A DNA stretch of 6,054 nucleotides from Patescibacteria group bacterium (GCA_018814945.1 JAHIYT010000039.1:1-6054); one strand, 5' to 3'. Positions 1 through 5,148 are shown, counted from the first letter of the stretch. A program made the numbers and translations. The notes: a model not told the origin generated them from the letters alone.

Positions 1-73
1 CATATCTTTCAGCAAGAATCTTGCCTTGAGTTCCTTTACCGGACCCCTGCATCCCAAATAATATAATGTCCAT
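1..73 (-). CDS. adk: Adenylate kinase, N-terminal fragment (cut by window edge)
   Basis: The first 24 codons plus one base are visible, starting from ATG at 73-71. Adenylate kinase interconverts ATP + AMP and 2 ADP in the cytoplasm. The peptide begins MDIILFGMQGSGKGTQ, which is a beta strand followed by a Walker A P-loop (GMQGSGKGT, residues 7-15) with the catalytic lysine at 13. The usual family form is GPPGAGKGTQ, so the P-P pair is replaced here by M-Q, while the glycines and GKGTQ are kept. Its place directly downstream of secY is the classical spc operon position. No Shine-Dalgarno motif precedes the ATG; the bases just upstream are AT-rich. The remainder lies outside the window, so the lid and AMP-binding parts cannot be assessed. 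Confidence 0.93.
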   Translation of the reverse strand, partial: MDIILFGMQGSGKGTQGKILAERY

Positions 74-83
74 AATATTTATA

Positions 84-170
84 ATAAGTGAGTGAGAAAT
101 TTATCCGAGCGCGCGTAGCGAGGAGTCGACGCGGGTCTCGTAGCTCGCGAAGCTTAGCGAAGAAAATTTC
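84..170. repeat. GC-rich REP-like palindromic element between secY and adk
   Basis: This stretch is much richer in G+C than its surroundings. It is bounded by an inverted repeat, GAAATTT at 96-102 and AAATTTC at 164-170. Inside, GCGAG (118-122) can pair with CTCGC (144-148), with GAG (123-125) against CTC (137-139) as an inner extension. Two related motifs recur in direct orientation, GCGTAGCGAGGAG (113-125) and a GCGAAG/TAGCGAAG pair (147-162). Such GCGAAGC/GCGAGGA motifs resemble widespread REP-like intergenic repeats of bacteria; that link is from memory of the motif type. The edge toward adk (AGTGAGAAAT then TCCG) resembles the edge of the elements before rplO and rplN, so it may be a distant relative. 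No ORF of note lies in the 144-bp gap at 74-217. Confidence 0.5.
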
Positions 171-196
171 GATCGAAAACAGATATTTTGGAAGTC

Positions 197-221
197 CTGA
201 AACCTTTTTTAAAGGTTTCAG
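197..221 (-). other. 11-bp stem-loop overlapping the secY stop codon
   Basis: CTGAAACCTTT at 197-207 is a perfect inverted repeat of AAAGGTTTCAG at 211-221, with a 3-nt loop. The secY TGA (220-218) is inside the stem. On the transcribed strand the hairpin is not followed by a U-run (the next bases are GACTTCC), so it does not fit a classical intrinsic terminator. It could stabilise or process the mRNA 3' end of secY, or weakly attenuate transcription into adk. That role is inference. Confidence 0.5.
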
Positions 222-1516
222 TAAAGTTTATCGTAATCATGCATAACTAGCTGTGCATCGATCTGACGGATTAACTCCAGAACAACTCCCACAACGATAA
301 TCAAACCTGACCCACTAATAATTAAGTCTCCTGAAGAAAGTGTAGTGTACTTCGTGAATAAAATTGGGATAGTCGCAATAGCACCCAAGAACAAACCTCC
401 GAATAGATTCATTCTGCTTGAAACGTTTGCTAAGAAATCTGCAGTTTGACGTCCAGGACGAATACCAGGGATAAATCCTCCACGCTTTTGAATATTTTCA
501 GCAACTTGATCTGGATTAAATGTAACACTCACATAGAAGTATGAGAAAGCAATGATAAGAAGGAAATAAAGCGCCATGTAGAAATACGTAGGATTAGACG
601 CATTGATGTATTTAAGAATGAAATCAGCTATTGACTGAAGGGTAGGAGAAAGTGAATTACGGAAAAACTGAGCCACAACAGATGGAAATGTCATCATTGA
701 AATAGCGAAAATGATTGGGATCATTCCGGCTTGATTCACGCGAATAGGAAGCTTAGCTTTTTCGCCTTTACCTCCGGTTGCACGAGTGGCATATGTTATT
801 GGTATATTTCGTTGACCTTCTGCAATGAGTACAACAAATATTAACATAGCGATTGTAAGCACTAAGAAAAGAACGAAATAAGAAAGTTTTGTTGTATCAC
901 CTCCCTGCGCAATACCAAGCATACGACCAACGATTGCAGGCATACCGGATATAATACTCGCAAAGATCATTAAGGAAATACCATTACCAATACCATTTTC
1001 TGTAATCAATTCGCCAAGCCACATCAAAAATACTGTACCAGCAGTAACGGTAATCATTATAGGCAGGATCACCATTGGGTCACTCATATTAGAAATTAAC
1101 TGACCATTAGAACTTTGATTAAGCAGAATAATCATTCCATAAGACTGCAAAAATGCCAGAGGTACTGTAAGTAATCTAGTATATTGATTGATCTTTCTTC
1201 TTCCCTCCATTCCTTCCTTGGAAAGGTTTTCCAGCTTTGGAATAACTACCGTCATAAGCTGCATAATAATGGAAGCGTTGATATATGGAGAAAGACCCAT
1301 TAACACAATAGAAAAACTGGCCATGCTACCACCAGTCAACGCAGAAAACACACCTAGCAAACTATTTTGCTCAAAAATTCTACTAAGCGCATCAACATTA
1401 ACTCCGGGTACGGTAATATGAGCGGCGGCTCTATAAATTAGCAAAATAAACAATGTGAAAAGAATCTTTTTGCGTAATGTAGTAGAACGCCAAATTTGAT
1501 GTAGATATTTAAACAT
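218..1516 (-). CDS. secY: Protein translocase subunit SecY
   Basis: This encodes the 432-residue central pore subunit of the SecYEG channel in the cytoplasmic membrane, which passes unfolded proteins out of the cell or sideways into the bilayer. Length is normal (E. coli 443). Ten membrane segments are visible, roughly at residues 17-33, 70-90, 112-133, 148-170, 175-195, 212-232, 262-283, 311-332, 371-389 and 397-417. Family landmarks are GLSPYINASIIMQL (74-87) in TM2, ENGIGNGISLMIF (173-185) at TM5, and the cytoplasmic loop before TM7 ending in RVNQAGMIPIIFA (259-271). The C5 loop GGFIPGIRPGRQT (346-358) has the conserved Arg353 used for SecA and ribosome contact. The ATG lies 10 bp after the rplO stop, suggesting translational coupling; there is no Shine-Dalgarno motif. 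The stop is TGA, so TGA is not glycine here. Confidence 0.98.
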   Translation of the reverse strand: MFKYLHQIWRSTTLRKKILFTLFILLIYRAAAHITVPGVNVDALSRIFEQNSLLGVFSALTGGSMASFSIVLMGLSPYINASIIMQLMTVVIPKLENLSKEGMEGRRKINQYTRLLTVPLAFLQSYGMIILLNQSSNGQLISNMSDPMVILPIMITVTAGTVFLMWLGELITENGIGNGISLMIFASIISGMPAIVGRMLGIAQGGDTTKLSYFVLFLVLTIAMLIFVVLIAEGQRNIPITYATRATGGKGEKAKLPIRVNQAGMIPIIFAISMMTFPSVVAQFFRNSLSPTLQSIADFILKYINASNPTYFYMALYFLLIIAFSYFYVSVTFNPDQVAENIQKRGGFIPGIRPGRQTADFLANVSSRMNLFGGLFLGAIATIPILFTKYTTLSSGDLIISGSGLIIVVGVVLELIRQIDAQLVMHDYDKLY

Positions 1517-1526
1517 TCATTTTGGA

Positions 1527-1964
1527 TTAAAGTGTTTTTCCTCCAGCTTTAACTATTTTCTCTTTAGCTGCAGTAGAAACTTTGTGCACCTTTACTGTTA
1601 ATTTCTTTTCTAATTTTCCAGTAGCCAAAAGCTTAACAGGAAGATTTTTCTTTGTAATCAAACGTTTTCCAAGCAGAGTTTCGATATTAACCTCTTCACC
1701 ATCATTGAAAACATTTAGATCTTTAACGTTTACAACTTGATAAAAAACCCTATTAGGGTTATTAAACCCTTTTAATTTAGGTAAACGCATAATAAGAGGT
1801 GTTTGACCTCCTTCAAAACCTGGACGAACATTGCCGCTCTTACGTTGCCCTTGCCCCTTACATCCACGTCCGCAGTAGGTTCCTTTACCTGAAGCATTAC
1901 CACGTCCAATACGTTTCTTTGCCCTTGTAGAACCTTCCTTTGGTTTTAAGTTATTTAACTTCAT
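1527..1964 (-). CDS. rplO: 50S ribosomal protein L15
   Basis: This encodes the 145-residue L15, a late-assembly large-subunit protein with a long N-terminal arm reaching into 23S rRNA. Family features are the basic glycine-rich N-terminus (GRGNASGKGT at 20-29, GRGCKGQGQRKSG at 32-44), the RPGFEGGQTPL motif (47-57), the RLPKLKGFNN segment (60-69) and a C-terminal globular domain ending near KIVKAGGKTL. Length is typical (E. coli 144). The arm contains two cysteines (31 and 35, CGRGC) where many bacteria have Ser/Thr and His. The gene follows rpsE directly because rpmD is missing. Its leader is the repeated element at 1968-2100, ending 3 bp before the ATG, with no Shine-Dalgarno sequence. It is followed 10 bp later by secY. 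Confidence 0.97.
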   Translation of the reverse strand: MKLNNLKPKEGSTRAKKRIGRGNASGKGTYCGRGCKGQGQRKSGNVRPGFEGGQTPLIMRLPKLKGFNNPNRVFYQVVNVKDLNVFNDGEEVNIETLLGKRLITKKNLPVKLLATGKLEKKLTVKVHKVSTAAKEKIVKAGGKTL

Positions 1965-1967
1965 AGT

Positions 1968-2100
1968 TAGTAGTGAGAAATCCGTTCCAAATGGAGTGAT
2001 GGCCGTTAAGCCGAACGAAATGAGGATAAAAGTTTGAGCAATTTGCGCAATGCAATGTAGAAAATTGTTAAACTTTTGAGGATTTCCCTATTGGTTAAAA
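1968..2100 (-). repeat. Structured leader repeat, copy A (upstream of rplO)
   Basis: This ~133-bp element is repeated at 5901-6033 in the same orientation. Both copies begin (+ strand) with TAGTAG exactly 3 bp beyond a start codon. Shared blocks include GAGAAATCCGTTCC (1975-1988), AATGAGGATAAAAGTTT (2019-2035) and AGGATTTCCCTATTG (2079-2093). A closing inverted repeat is GAAATCC (1977-1983) with GGATTTC (2080-2086). A long interrupted stem pairs AAAAGTTT (2028-2035) with AAACTTTT (2070-2077) and CAATTT (2039-2044) with AAATTG (2062-2067) around a variable loop. Small hairpins are TCC/GGA (1986-1988, 1993-1995) and GGC/GCC (2001-2003, 2010-2012). It fills most of the 165-bp rpsE-rplO gap where rpmD would lie. 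It may be a cis-acting mRNA leader or a MITE/REP-like mobile repeat; the sequence alone does not decide. Confidence 0.85.
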
Positions 2101-2135
2101 ATTGAAAATTGTAAATTGATAATTGATAATTAGCT
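2101..2135. repeat. Heptamer array at the rpsE 3' end
   Basis: Five in-phase 7-bp units on the + strand read ATTGAAA, ATTGTAA, ATTGATA, ATTGATA and ATTAGCT. The last unit contains the rpsE stop codon (TTA on +, 2130-2132) and part of the final serine codon. The array joins the rpsE gene to copy A of the leader repeat. Confidence 0.7.
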
Positions 2136-2801
2136 CTTATCTTCCTTCTTAGCTTCAGCCTTATTAGGTTCCTCTTTCTTTTGAGGAGCCTCTTTTTTAG
2201 GTTGAGCTTTTTCCTCCATTACCTTTTCATTAGGAGCTTTCTCCTTAACTGATGGCTGATCGCTGATAGCTGATGGATCTTTCTTAGGTTCCTCTTTTTT
2301 GAAATCTTTTTTATAATTTTCTCTTACCGGCCTTAGGGACTGCAATGCTTTAATAGAAGCTTGTGCAGTTACCAAAGTATTTCTAGAACCAATATTTTTA
2401 CTCAAAACGTTTTTAATGCCAGCCAAGTTCAAGATCTTACGTAAAGATCCACCTGCGATTACACCAGTACCAGGAGAAGCGGGCATAATAAGCATTCTTG
2501 CGGCCTTATATTTAACATTAACTGCGTGTGGGATTGTGTCTCCTTTAGTAATAGGTACCTTAATAAGATCTTTTTTAGCTTTCGTAACGGCTTTTTTTAT
2601 TCCACCTACAACTTCTGAAGCTTTTCCAATACCTATACCTACACGTCCTTTTTTATCACCAATAGCAACAGTACATCGGAATCTCAAACGACGACCACCT
2701 TTAACCACACGAGTTACACGGTCGATCTGAAGAACTTCTTCTTCGAACTCTTTCTGTTCTTTTACTTGACCCTTTGCTTTTCTTAAATTTTTCTTAGACA
2801 T
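2130..2801 (-). CDS. rpsE: 30S ribosomal protein S5 with long charged C-terminal tail
   Basis: This encodes S5, a small-subunit protein at the mRNA entry site that supports decoding accuracy and mRNA unwinding. The N-terminal double-stranded-RNA-binding-type domain spans about residues 23-88 (VLQIDRVTRVVKGGRRLRFR, then VGIGIGKASEV). The C-terminal domain spans about 95-160 and includes MPASPGTGVIAGGSLRKILNLAGI and the end SLRPVRENY. The core ends near residue 163, typical of the ~166-residue family. A tail of about 60 residues follows, rich in Lys, Glu and Pro and probably disordered. Within it, residues 176-185 are encoded by a tandem heptamer block (2249-2276). The ATG follows a long heptamer-array leader of 105 bp and has no Shine-Dalgarno motif. 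L30 would normally follow next but does not. Confidence 0.97.
   Translation of the reverse strand: MSKKNLRKAKGQVKEQKEFEEEVLQIDRVTRVVKGGRRLRFRCTVAIGDKKGRVGIGIGKASEVVGGIKKAVTKAKKDLIKVPITKGDTIPHAVNVKYKAARMLIMPASPGTGVIAGGSLRKILNLAGIKNVLSKNIGSRNTLVTAQASIKALQSLRPVRENYKKDFKKEEPKKDPSAISDQPSVKEKAPNEKVMEEKAQPKKEAPQKKEEPNKAEAKKEDKS
2249..2276. repeat. Four-unit heptamer block inside the rpsE tail
   Basis: Four tandem + strand units read CTGATGG, CTGATCG, CTGATAG and CTGATGG. They lie inside the reading frame and encode about residues 176-185 of S5 (PSAISDQPSV). Because 7 is not a multiple of 3, each unit is read in a different frame. The peptide here stands out from the K/E-rich sequence on both sides. 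The shared CTGA start links it to the array in front of rpsE. Confidence 0.75.
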
Positions 2802-2802
2802 A

Positions 2803-2910
2803 AATAGTTATTGGAAATTAATTATTAGTAATTAGAATTGAGATCTGAGTTCTGAGATCTGAGTTCTGAGATCTGAGTTCTGAGATCTGAGATCTGAGAT
2901 CTGAGATCAG
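2803..2910. repeat. Long heptamer array / microsatellite between rplR and rpsE
   Basis: The whole 105-bp spacer keeps a 7-bp phase. On the + strand, AT-type units come first: AATAGTT, ATTGGAA, ATTAATT, ATTAGTA, ATTAGAA. They change without loss of phase into TTGAGAT and then CTGAGTT, CTGAGAT, CTGAGTT, CTGAGAT, CTGAGTT and CTGAGAT three times, ending in CAGAAAT. Read in another phase, 2841-2910 is ten units of AGATCTG/AGTTCTG, with the two variants alternating in the first half. The rplR stop codon (TCA on +, 2907-2909) lies in the last unit. Such an array is prone to slippage, so its length may vary between strains or be misassembled. Confidence 0.9.
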
Positions 2911-3251
2911 AAATTCAAGCCTCCTTCTCTTGCTGCTTCAGCCAATGCCTTTACGCGACCATGATATAAATAACCACCGCGATCAAATACACAAATCTTA
3001 ATTTTCTTTGCAAAAGCTTGTTTAGCGATTTCAGCACCAACCTGTTTAGCTAATTCCATACCGGTAGCTTTTTTCATCTTTAAACTAGAGCTTGAAGCAA
3101 TAGTTTTACCAGCTTTATCGTCAATTAATTGAGCGTAAATACTGGTCGAGCTACGGAATACAGCAAGTCTAGGTTTTGTGGCAGTGCCACTTACTCTGGC
3201 ACGAATCTTGTGCTGACGTCTTTTCCTAAGTTGTTCTTTGGTTGCTTTCAT
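2907..3251 (-). CDS. rplR: 50S ribosomal protein L18
   Basis: This encodes the 114-residue L18, which binds 5S rRNA with L5 and helps form the central protuberance. It has the basic N-terminus (KEQLRKRRQHKIRARVSG), the conserved KPRLAVFRSSTSIYAQLIDD segment (27-46) and the signature C-terminus FDRGGYLYHGRVKALAEAAREGGLNF. Length matches the bacterial norm (about 117). It starts at an ATG 35 bp after rplF. The leader is a heptamer array with no G on the sense strand and no Shine-Dalgarno motif. The TGA stop is embedded in the first heptamer of the following array, which shows that the array abuts or has encroached on the gene end. Confidence 0.98.
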   Translation of the reverse strand: MKATKEQLRKRRQHKIRARVSGTATKPRLAVFRSSTSIYAQLIDDKAGKTIASSSSLKMKKATGMELAKQVGAEIAKQAFAKKIKICVFDRGGYLYHGRVKALAEAAREGGLNF

Positions 3252-3254
3252 TTA

Positions 3255-3289
3255 AATGAAAAATGATTAATGTAAATTGTAAATTATTA
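3255..3289. repeat. Heptamer array, rplF-rplR spacer
   Basis: Five in-phase + strand units read AATGAAA, AATGATT, AATGTAA, ATTGTAA and ATTATTA. They cover nearly all of the 35-bp spacer (3252-3286) and run into the rplF stop codon (3287-3289). There is no C on the + strand of the spacer, so the mRNA leader has no G. Confidence 0.7.
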
Positions 3290-3841
3290 TTCCTTACCAG
3301 CTCCAGCTGCTTTACCAGCCTTACGAGCAACATGCTCACCAACGTATCTAATACCTTTACCTTTATATGGTTCAGGTGGCCTGAATTCTCTGATAATAGC
3401 TGAAAATTGACCAACAGCCTGCTTATCTATTCCGGAAACAATTATTGTGTTCTTTGCATCTTTATCCATTTCTACGGCAACTCCTTCAGGAGCTTCAAGC
3501 TCTATAGGATGAGAGAAGCCTAAATTCAAAGTAATTTTTCTTCCGCTTGTTTGAGCACGATAGCCCACACCGATAATCTCCATTCTTTTTTCAAACCCCT
3601 TAGAAACACCTTCAATCATATTGCTGATCAAAGCTCTTATTAGGCCATGGAGAGCACGACTTTTAGGTTCACCAGAGTCTCTGGTTACCTGAATAATTCC
3701 ATCACTTAATTTTACTGTTATTTCAGGATTAATTGTATGTTCCAATTCTCCTTTGACACCCTTAACCTTAATGTGATTACCATTAATTGTAATTTCTACT
3801 CCTTCTGGAACTGTGATTGGTTGTTTACCTATTCTAGACAT
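3287..3841 (-). CDS. rplF: 50S ribosomal protein L6
   Basis: This encodes the 184-residue L6, which binds 23S rRNA near the sarcin-ricin loop and the elongation factor site. Two tandem L6 folds are seen. The first starts at MSRIGKQPITVPEGVEI and the second begins around residue 83 (FEKRMEIIGVGYRAQ). The family signature PEPYKGKGIRYVGEHV is near the C-terminus (about 157-172). Length is close to the usual ~177, with a short Ala/Gly/Lys-rich end (ARKAGKAAGAGKE). The ATG immediately follows the heptamer spacer after rpsH. No Shine-Dalgarno motif is present. Confidence 0.98.
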   Translation of the reverse strand: MSRIGKQPITVPEGVEITINGNHIKVKGVKGELEHTINPEITVKLSDGIIQVTRDSGEPKSRALHGLIRALISNMIEGVSKGFEKRMEIIGVGYRAQTSGRKITLNLGFSHPIELEAPEGVAVEMDKDAKNTIIVSGIDKQAVGQFSAIIREFRPPEPYKGKGIRYVGEHVARKAGKAAGAGKE

Positions 3842-3876
3842 ATTTGAAAATTGTAAATTTAAAATTGAAAATTATT
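3842..3876. repeat. Heptamer array, rpsH-rplF spacer
   Basis: Five contiguous + strand units read ATTTGAA, AATTGTA, AATTTAA, AATTGAA and AATTATT. They fill 35 of the 37 spacer bases from the rplF start codon to just before the rpsH stop. The spacer lacks C on the + strand. Confidence 0.72.
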
Positions 3877-3878
3877 GT

Positions 3879-4262
3879 TTACCACGCCTCGCATATAAGC
3901 TCTCCTCCCATTCCATTCCTACGTGCTTCATCACCTGTCATCACACCCTTTGGTGTAGAAATAACAGAGATACCATAGCCATTCAATACTGGTTTTATTT
4001 GATTATTCTTTAGATAAATTCTTTGACCCGGTTTACTGACTCTCTTTAAATTTAATTGGTTTAATTCAGTGTTCAAAGCAATAACAATTTCACTCATATT
4101 TCCATTTTTCTCCACCTTAAAATCAGAGATGAATTTCTTGTTCTTTAAAACTTCAAGTACAGATACTTTTAGTTTTGAATATGGAGCTACTGTTTTATCG
4201 TGCTTTGCCTTTACCGCATTACGTATGCGAGTTAGCAAGTCTGCAATCGGATCAGTAATCAT
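3879..4262 (-). CDS. rpsH: 30S ribosomal protein S8
   Basis: This encodes the 127-residue S8, a primary 16S rRNA binder of the central domain. In E. coli it is also the translational repressor of the spc operon, binding mRNA near rplE; no such site could be identified here. Visible features are the N-terminal MITDPIADLLTRIRNA and the C-terminal rRNA-binding signature GISVISTPKGVMTGDEARR followed by NGMGGELICEAW. Length is close to the usual 130. The ATG is 56 bp after rpsN, the longest spacer between rplN and rplR, and that leader holds a small hairpin flanked by direct repeats. Confidence 0.98.
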   Translation of the reverse strand: MITDPIADLLTRIRNAVKAKHDKTVAPYSKLKVSVLEVLKNKKFISDFKVEKNGNMSEIVIALNTELNQLNLKRVSKPGQRIYLKNNQIKPVLNGYGISVISTPKGVMTGDEARRNGMGGELICEAW

Positions 4263-4278
4263 AAATTAAGATAATTAG

Positions 4279-4317
4279 AAATTGTTATAAATCCGCCTGT
4301 GGCGGGAAAATTGTTAT
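4279..4317. repeat. Small GC hairpin between 10-bp direct repeats in the rpsH leader
   Basis: CCGCC (4293-4297) and GGCGG (4301-4305) form a 5-bp GC stem with a TGT loop in an otherwise AT-only spacer. The sequence AAATTGTTAT occurs on both sides, at 4279-4288 and 4308-4317. This looks like a 19-bp insertion with a duplicated target, or slippage around a hairpin. On the transcribed strand no U-run follows, so an intrinsic terminator is not supported. Confidence 0.65.
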
Positions 4318-4318
4318 T

Positions 4319-4543
4319 TTACCAACTGGATTTTTTTACACCCATAATTTCACCTGTGGATGCAAGCTCTCGAAAGCATATGCGACAGATTTCAAAGTGG
4401 CGAAGATATCCCCTTGGACGACCACATAACTTACATCTGTTATATGTTCTAACCCATCTCTTTGGCTTCTTGCCATTTGCTAAAGCATTTAGAAACTTCT
4501 TCTGTCTTTTCTCTGTTTTAACGATTAGTGCTTTTCTAGCCAT
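4319..4543 (-). CDS. rpsN: 30S ribosomal protein S14, zinc-binding type
   Basis: This encodes the 74-residue S14 of the small-subunit head. The four zinc ligands are Cys37 and Cys40 (CKLC), and Cys53 and Cys56 (CRIC). The typical Z-type body follows: [20 protein letters not shown], then [15 protein letters not shown]-type S14 is usually about 61 residues; the extra ~13 lie between the basic start ([14 protein letters not shown]) and the WVRTYNRC segment. The start is chosen at ATG 4543-4541 (MARKALIV). A longer reading back to 4603 would overlap rplE and translate the AT-rich spacer into unlikely sequence. The leader has no Shine-Dalgarno motif and no G on the sense strand. Confidence 0.96.
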   Translation of the reverse strand: MARKALIVKTEKRQKKFLNALANGKKPKRWVRTYNRCKLCGRPRGYLRHFEICRICFRELASTGEIMGVKKSSW

Positions 4544-4545
4544 AA

Positions 4546-4580
4546 AATGAAAAATTATAAATGAAAAATGAAAATTATTG
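4546..4580. repeat. Heptamer array, rplE-rpsN spacer
   Basis: Five in-phase + strand units read AATGAAA, AATTATA, AATGAAA, AATGAAA and ATTATTG. They cover the 31-bp spacer (4544-4574) and continue across the rplE stop codon (4575-4577) into the last glutamine codon. Confidence 0.72.
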
Positions 4581-5114
4581 CTGTTTTGTAAATGGGAAAC
4601 CAATGCCCTTTAATAGAGCAAAACCATCCTTATCATTCTTTGCGGTAGTAACAACTGTAATCTGAAGGCCGTGAACATTTAATACATCATCCGGATTAAT
4701 TTCAGGGAAAACCAATGACTCTTTAAATCCAATACTGTAATTCCCATTACCATCAAAAGCCTTAGGATTCAAACCTCTGAAATCACGTACACGAGGAAGG
4801 GCAATATTAACCAAACGGTAAATAAACTCATACATATTCTTTCCTCGTAAGGATACTGTTATACCTACGGGCATCCCTTTACGTAACTTAAAGTTAGACA
4901 CCGCGAGCTTTGCTTTATTCACAACTGGTTTTTGACCGGTTATCTTCGCAACATTCTCAACAACATCTGAAAAGTCTTTTGTGTTCTTCATTAAGGTACC
5001 AATACCAACACTTACTAATACTTTTGACAAACGTGGAACAGAATGAGAGTTTTTAATATTAAGCTCTTTTTGTAGTGCTGGAATTACCTTTGATTTGAAT
5101 GTGTCGTAATACAT
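4575..5114 (-). CDS. rplE: 50S ribosomal protein L5
   Basis: This encodes the 179-residue L5, which binds 5S rRNA with L18 in the central protuberance and contacts P-site tRNA. Family motifs are the N-terminal [18 protein letters not shown], the [14 protein letters not shown] strand (27-40), [27 protein letters not shown] (58-84), [21 protein letters not shown] (106-126) and FPEINPDDV (136-144). Length equals the family norm (178-180). It is followed 31 bp later by rpsN and preceded 36 bp earlier by rplX. No Shine-Dalgarno motif or G residue is present in its leader. Confidence 0.98.
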   Translation of the reverse strand: MYYDTFKSKVIPALQKELNIKNSHSVPRLSKVLVSVGIGTLMKNTKDFSDVVENVAKITGQKPVVNKAKLAVSNFKLRKGMPVGITVSLRGKNMYEFIYRLVNIALPRVRDFRGLNPKAFDGNGNYSIGFKESLVFPEINPDDVLNVHGLQITVVTTAKNDKDGFALLKGIGFPFTKQQ

Positions 5115-5120
5115 TAGTTT

Positions 5121-5148
5121 ATTTAAAATTGAAAATTTAAAATTTGAT
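5121..5148. repeat. Heptamer array, rplX-rplE spacer
   Basis: Four in-phase + strand units read ATTTAAA, ATTGAAA, ATTTAAA and ATTTGAT. They occupy most of the 36-bp spacer at 5115-5150. The spacer has no C on the + strand. Confidence 0.65.

Noticed and set aside
74..95. Promoter with a -10 like TATTAT just before adk
   Set aside because: There is no matching -35 at a normal distance, and AT-rich sequence gives such hexamers by chance.
1188..1421. Open frame on the + strand inside secY
   Set aside because: It lies wholly antisense to well-conserved SecY sequence (TM1 to TM3) and its translation matches nothing recognisable.
2416..2730. 104-codon open frame on the + strand inside rpsE
   Set aside because: It is antisense to the conserved S5 core; the frame is open because of S5 codon composition and it has no independent features.
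2841..2910. CRISPR array
   Set aside because: The repeats are 7 bp and contiguous with no spacers; it is a microsatellite.
218..3251. Alternative genetic code with TGA as glycine
   Set aside because: rplR and secY end at TGA exactly where the families end, and no in-frame TGA occurs within any gene.
3226..3414. Minus-strand frame bridging rplF and rplR
   Set aside because: It overlaps both L6 and L18 out of frame and translates the heptamer spacer; both flanking genes are complete without it.
3813..4269. Two short + strand frames (3813-4013, 4069-4269) over rpsH and the rplF start
   Set aside because: Both are antisense to conserved S8 and the L6 start and look like shadows.
4293..4305. 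Intrinsic terminator between rpsN and rpsH
   Set aside because: The stem is only 5 bp and no U-run follows on the transcribed strand; termination inside this operon would also be unexpected.
4299..4550. Open frame on the + strand over rpsN
   Set aside because: It is antisense to the zinc-binding S14 gene and has no recognisable domain.
4544..4603. Extended N-terminus for S14 starting at 4603
   Set aside because: It would overlap the rplE end and translate the AT-rich array; MARKALIV at 4543 is the family-like start.
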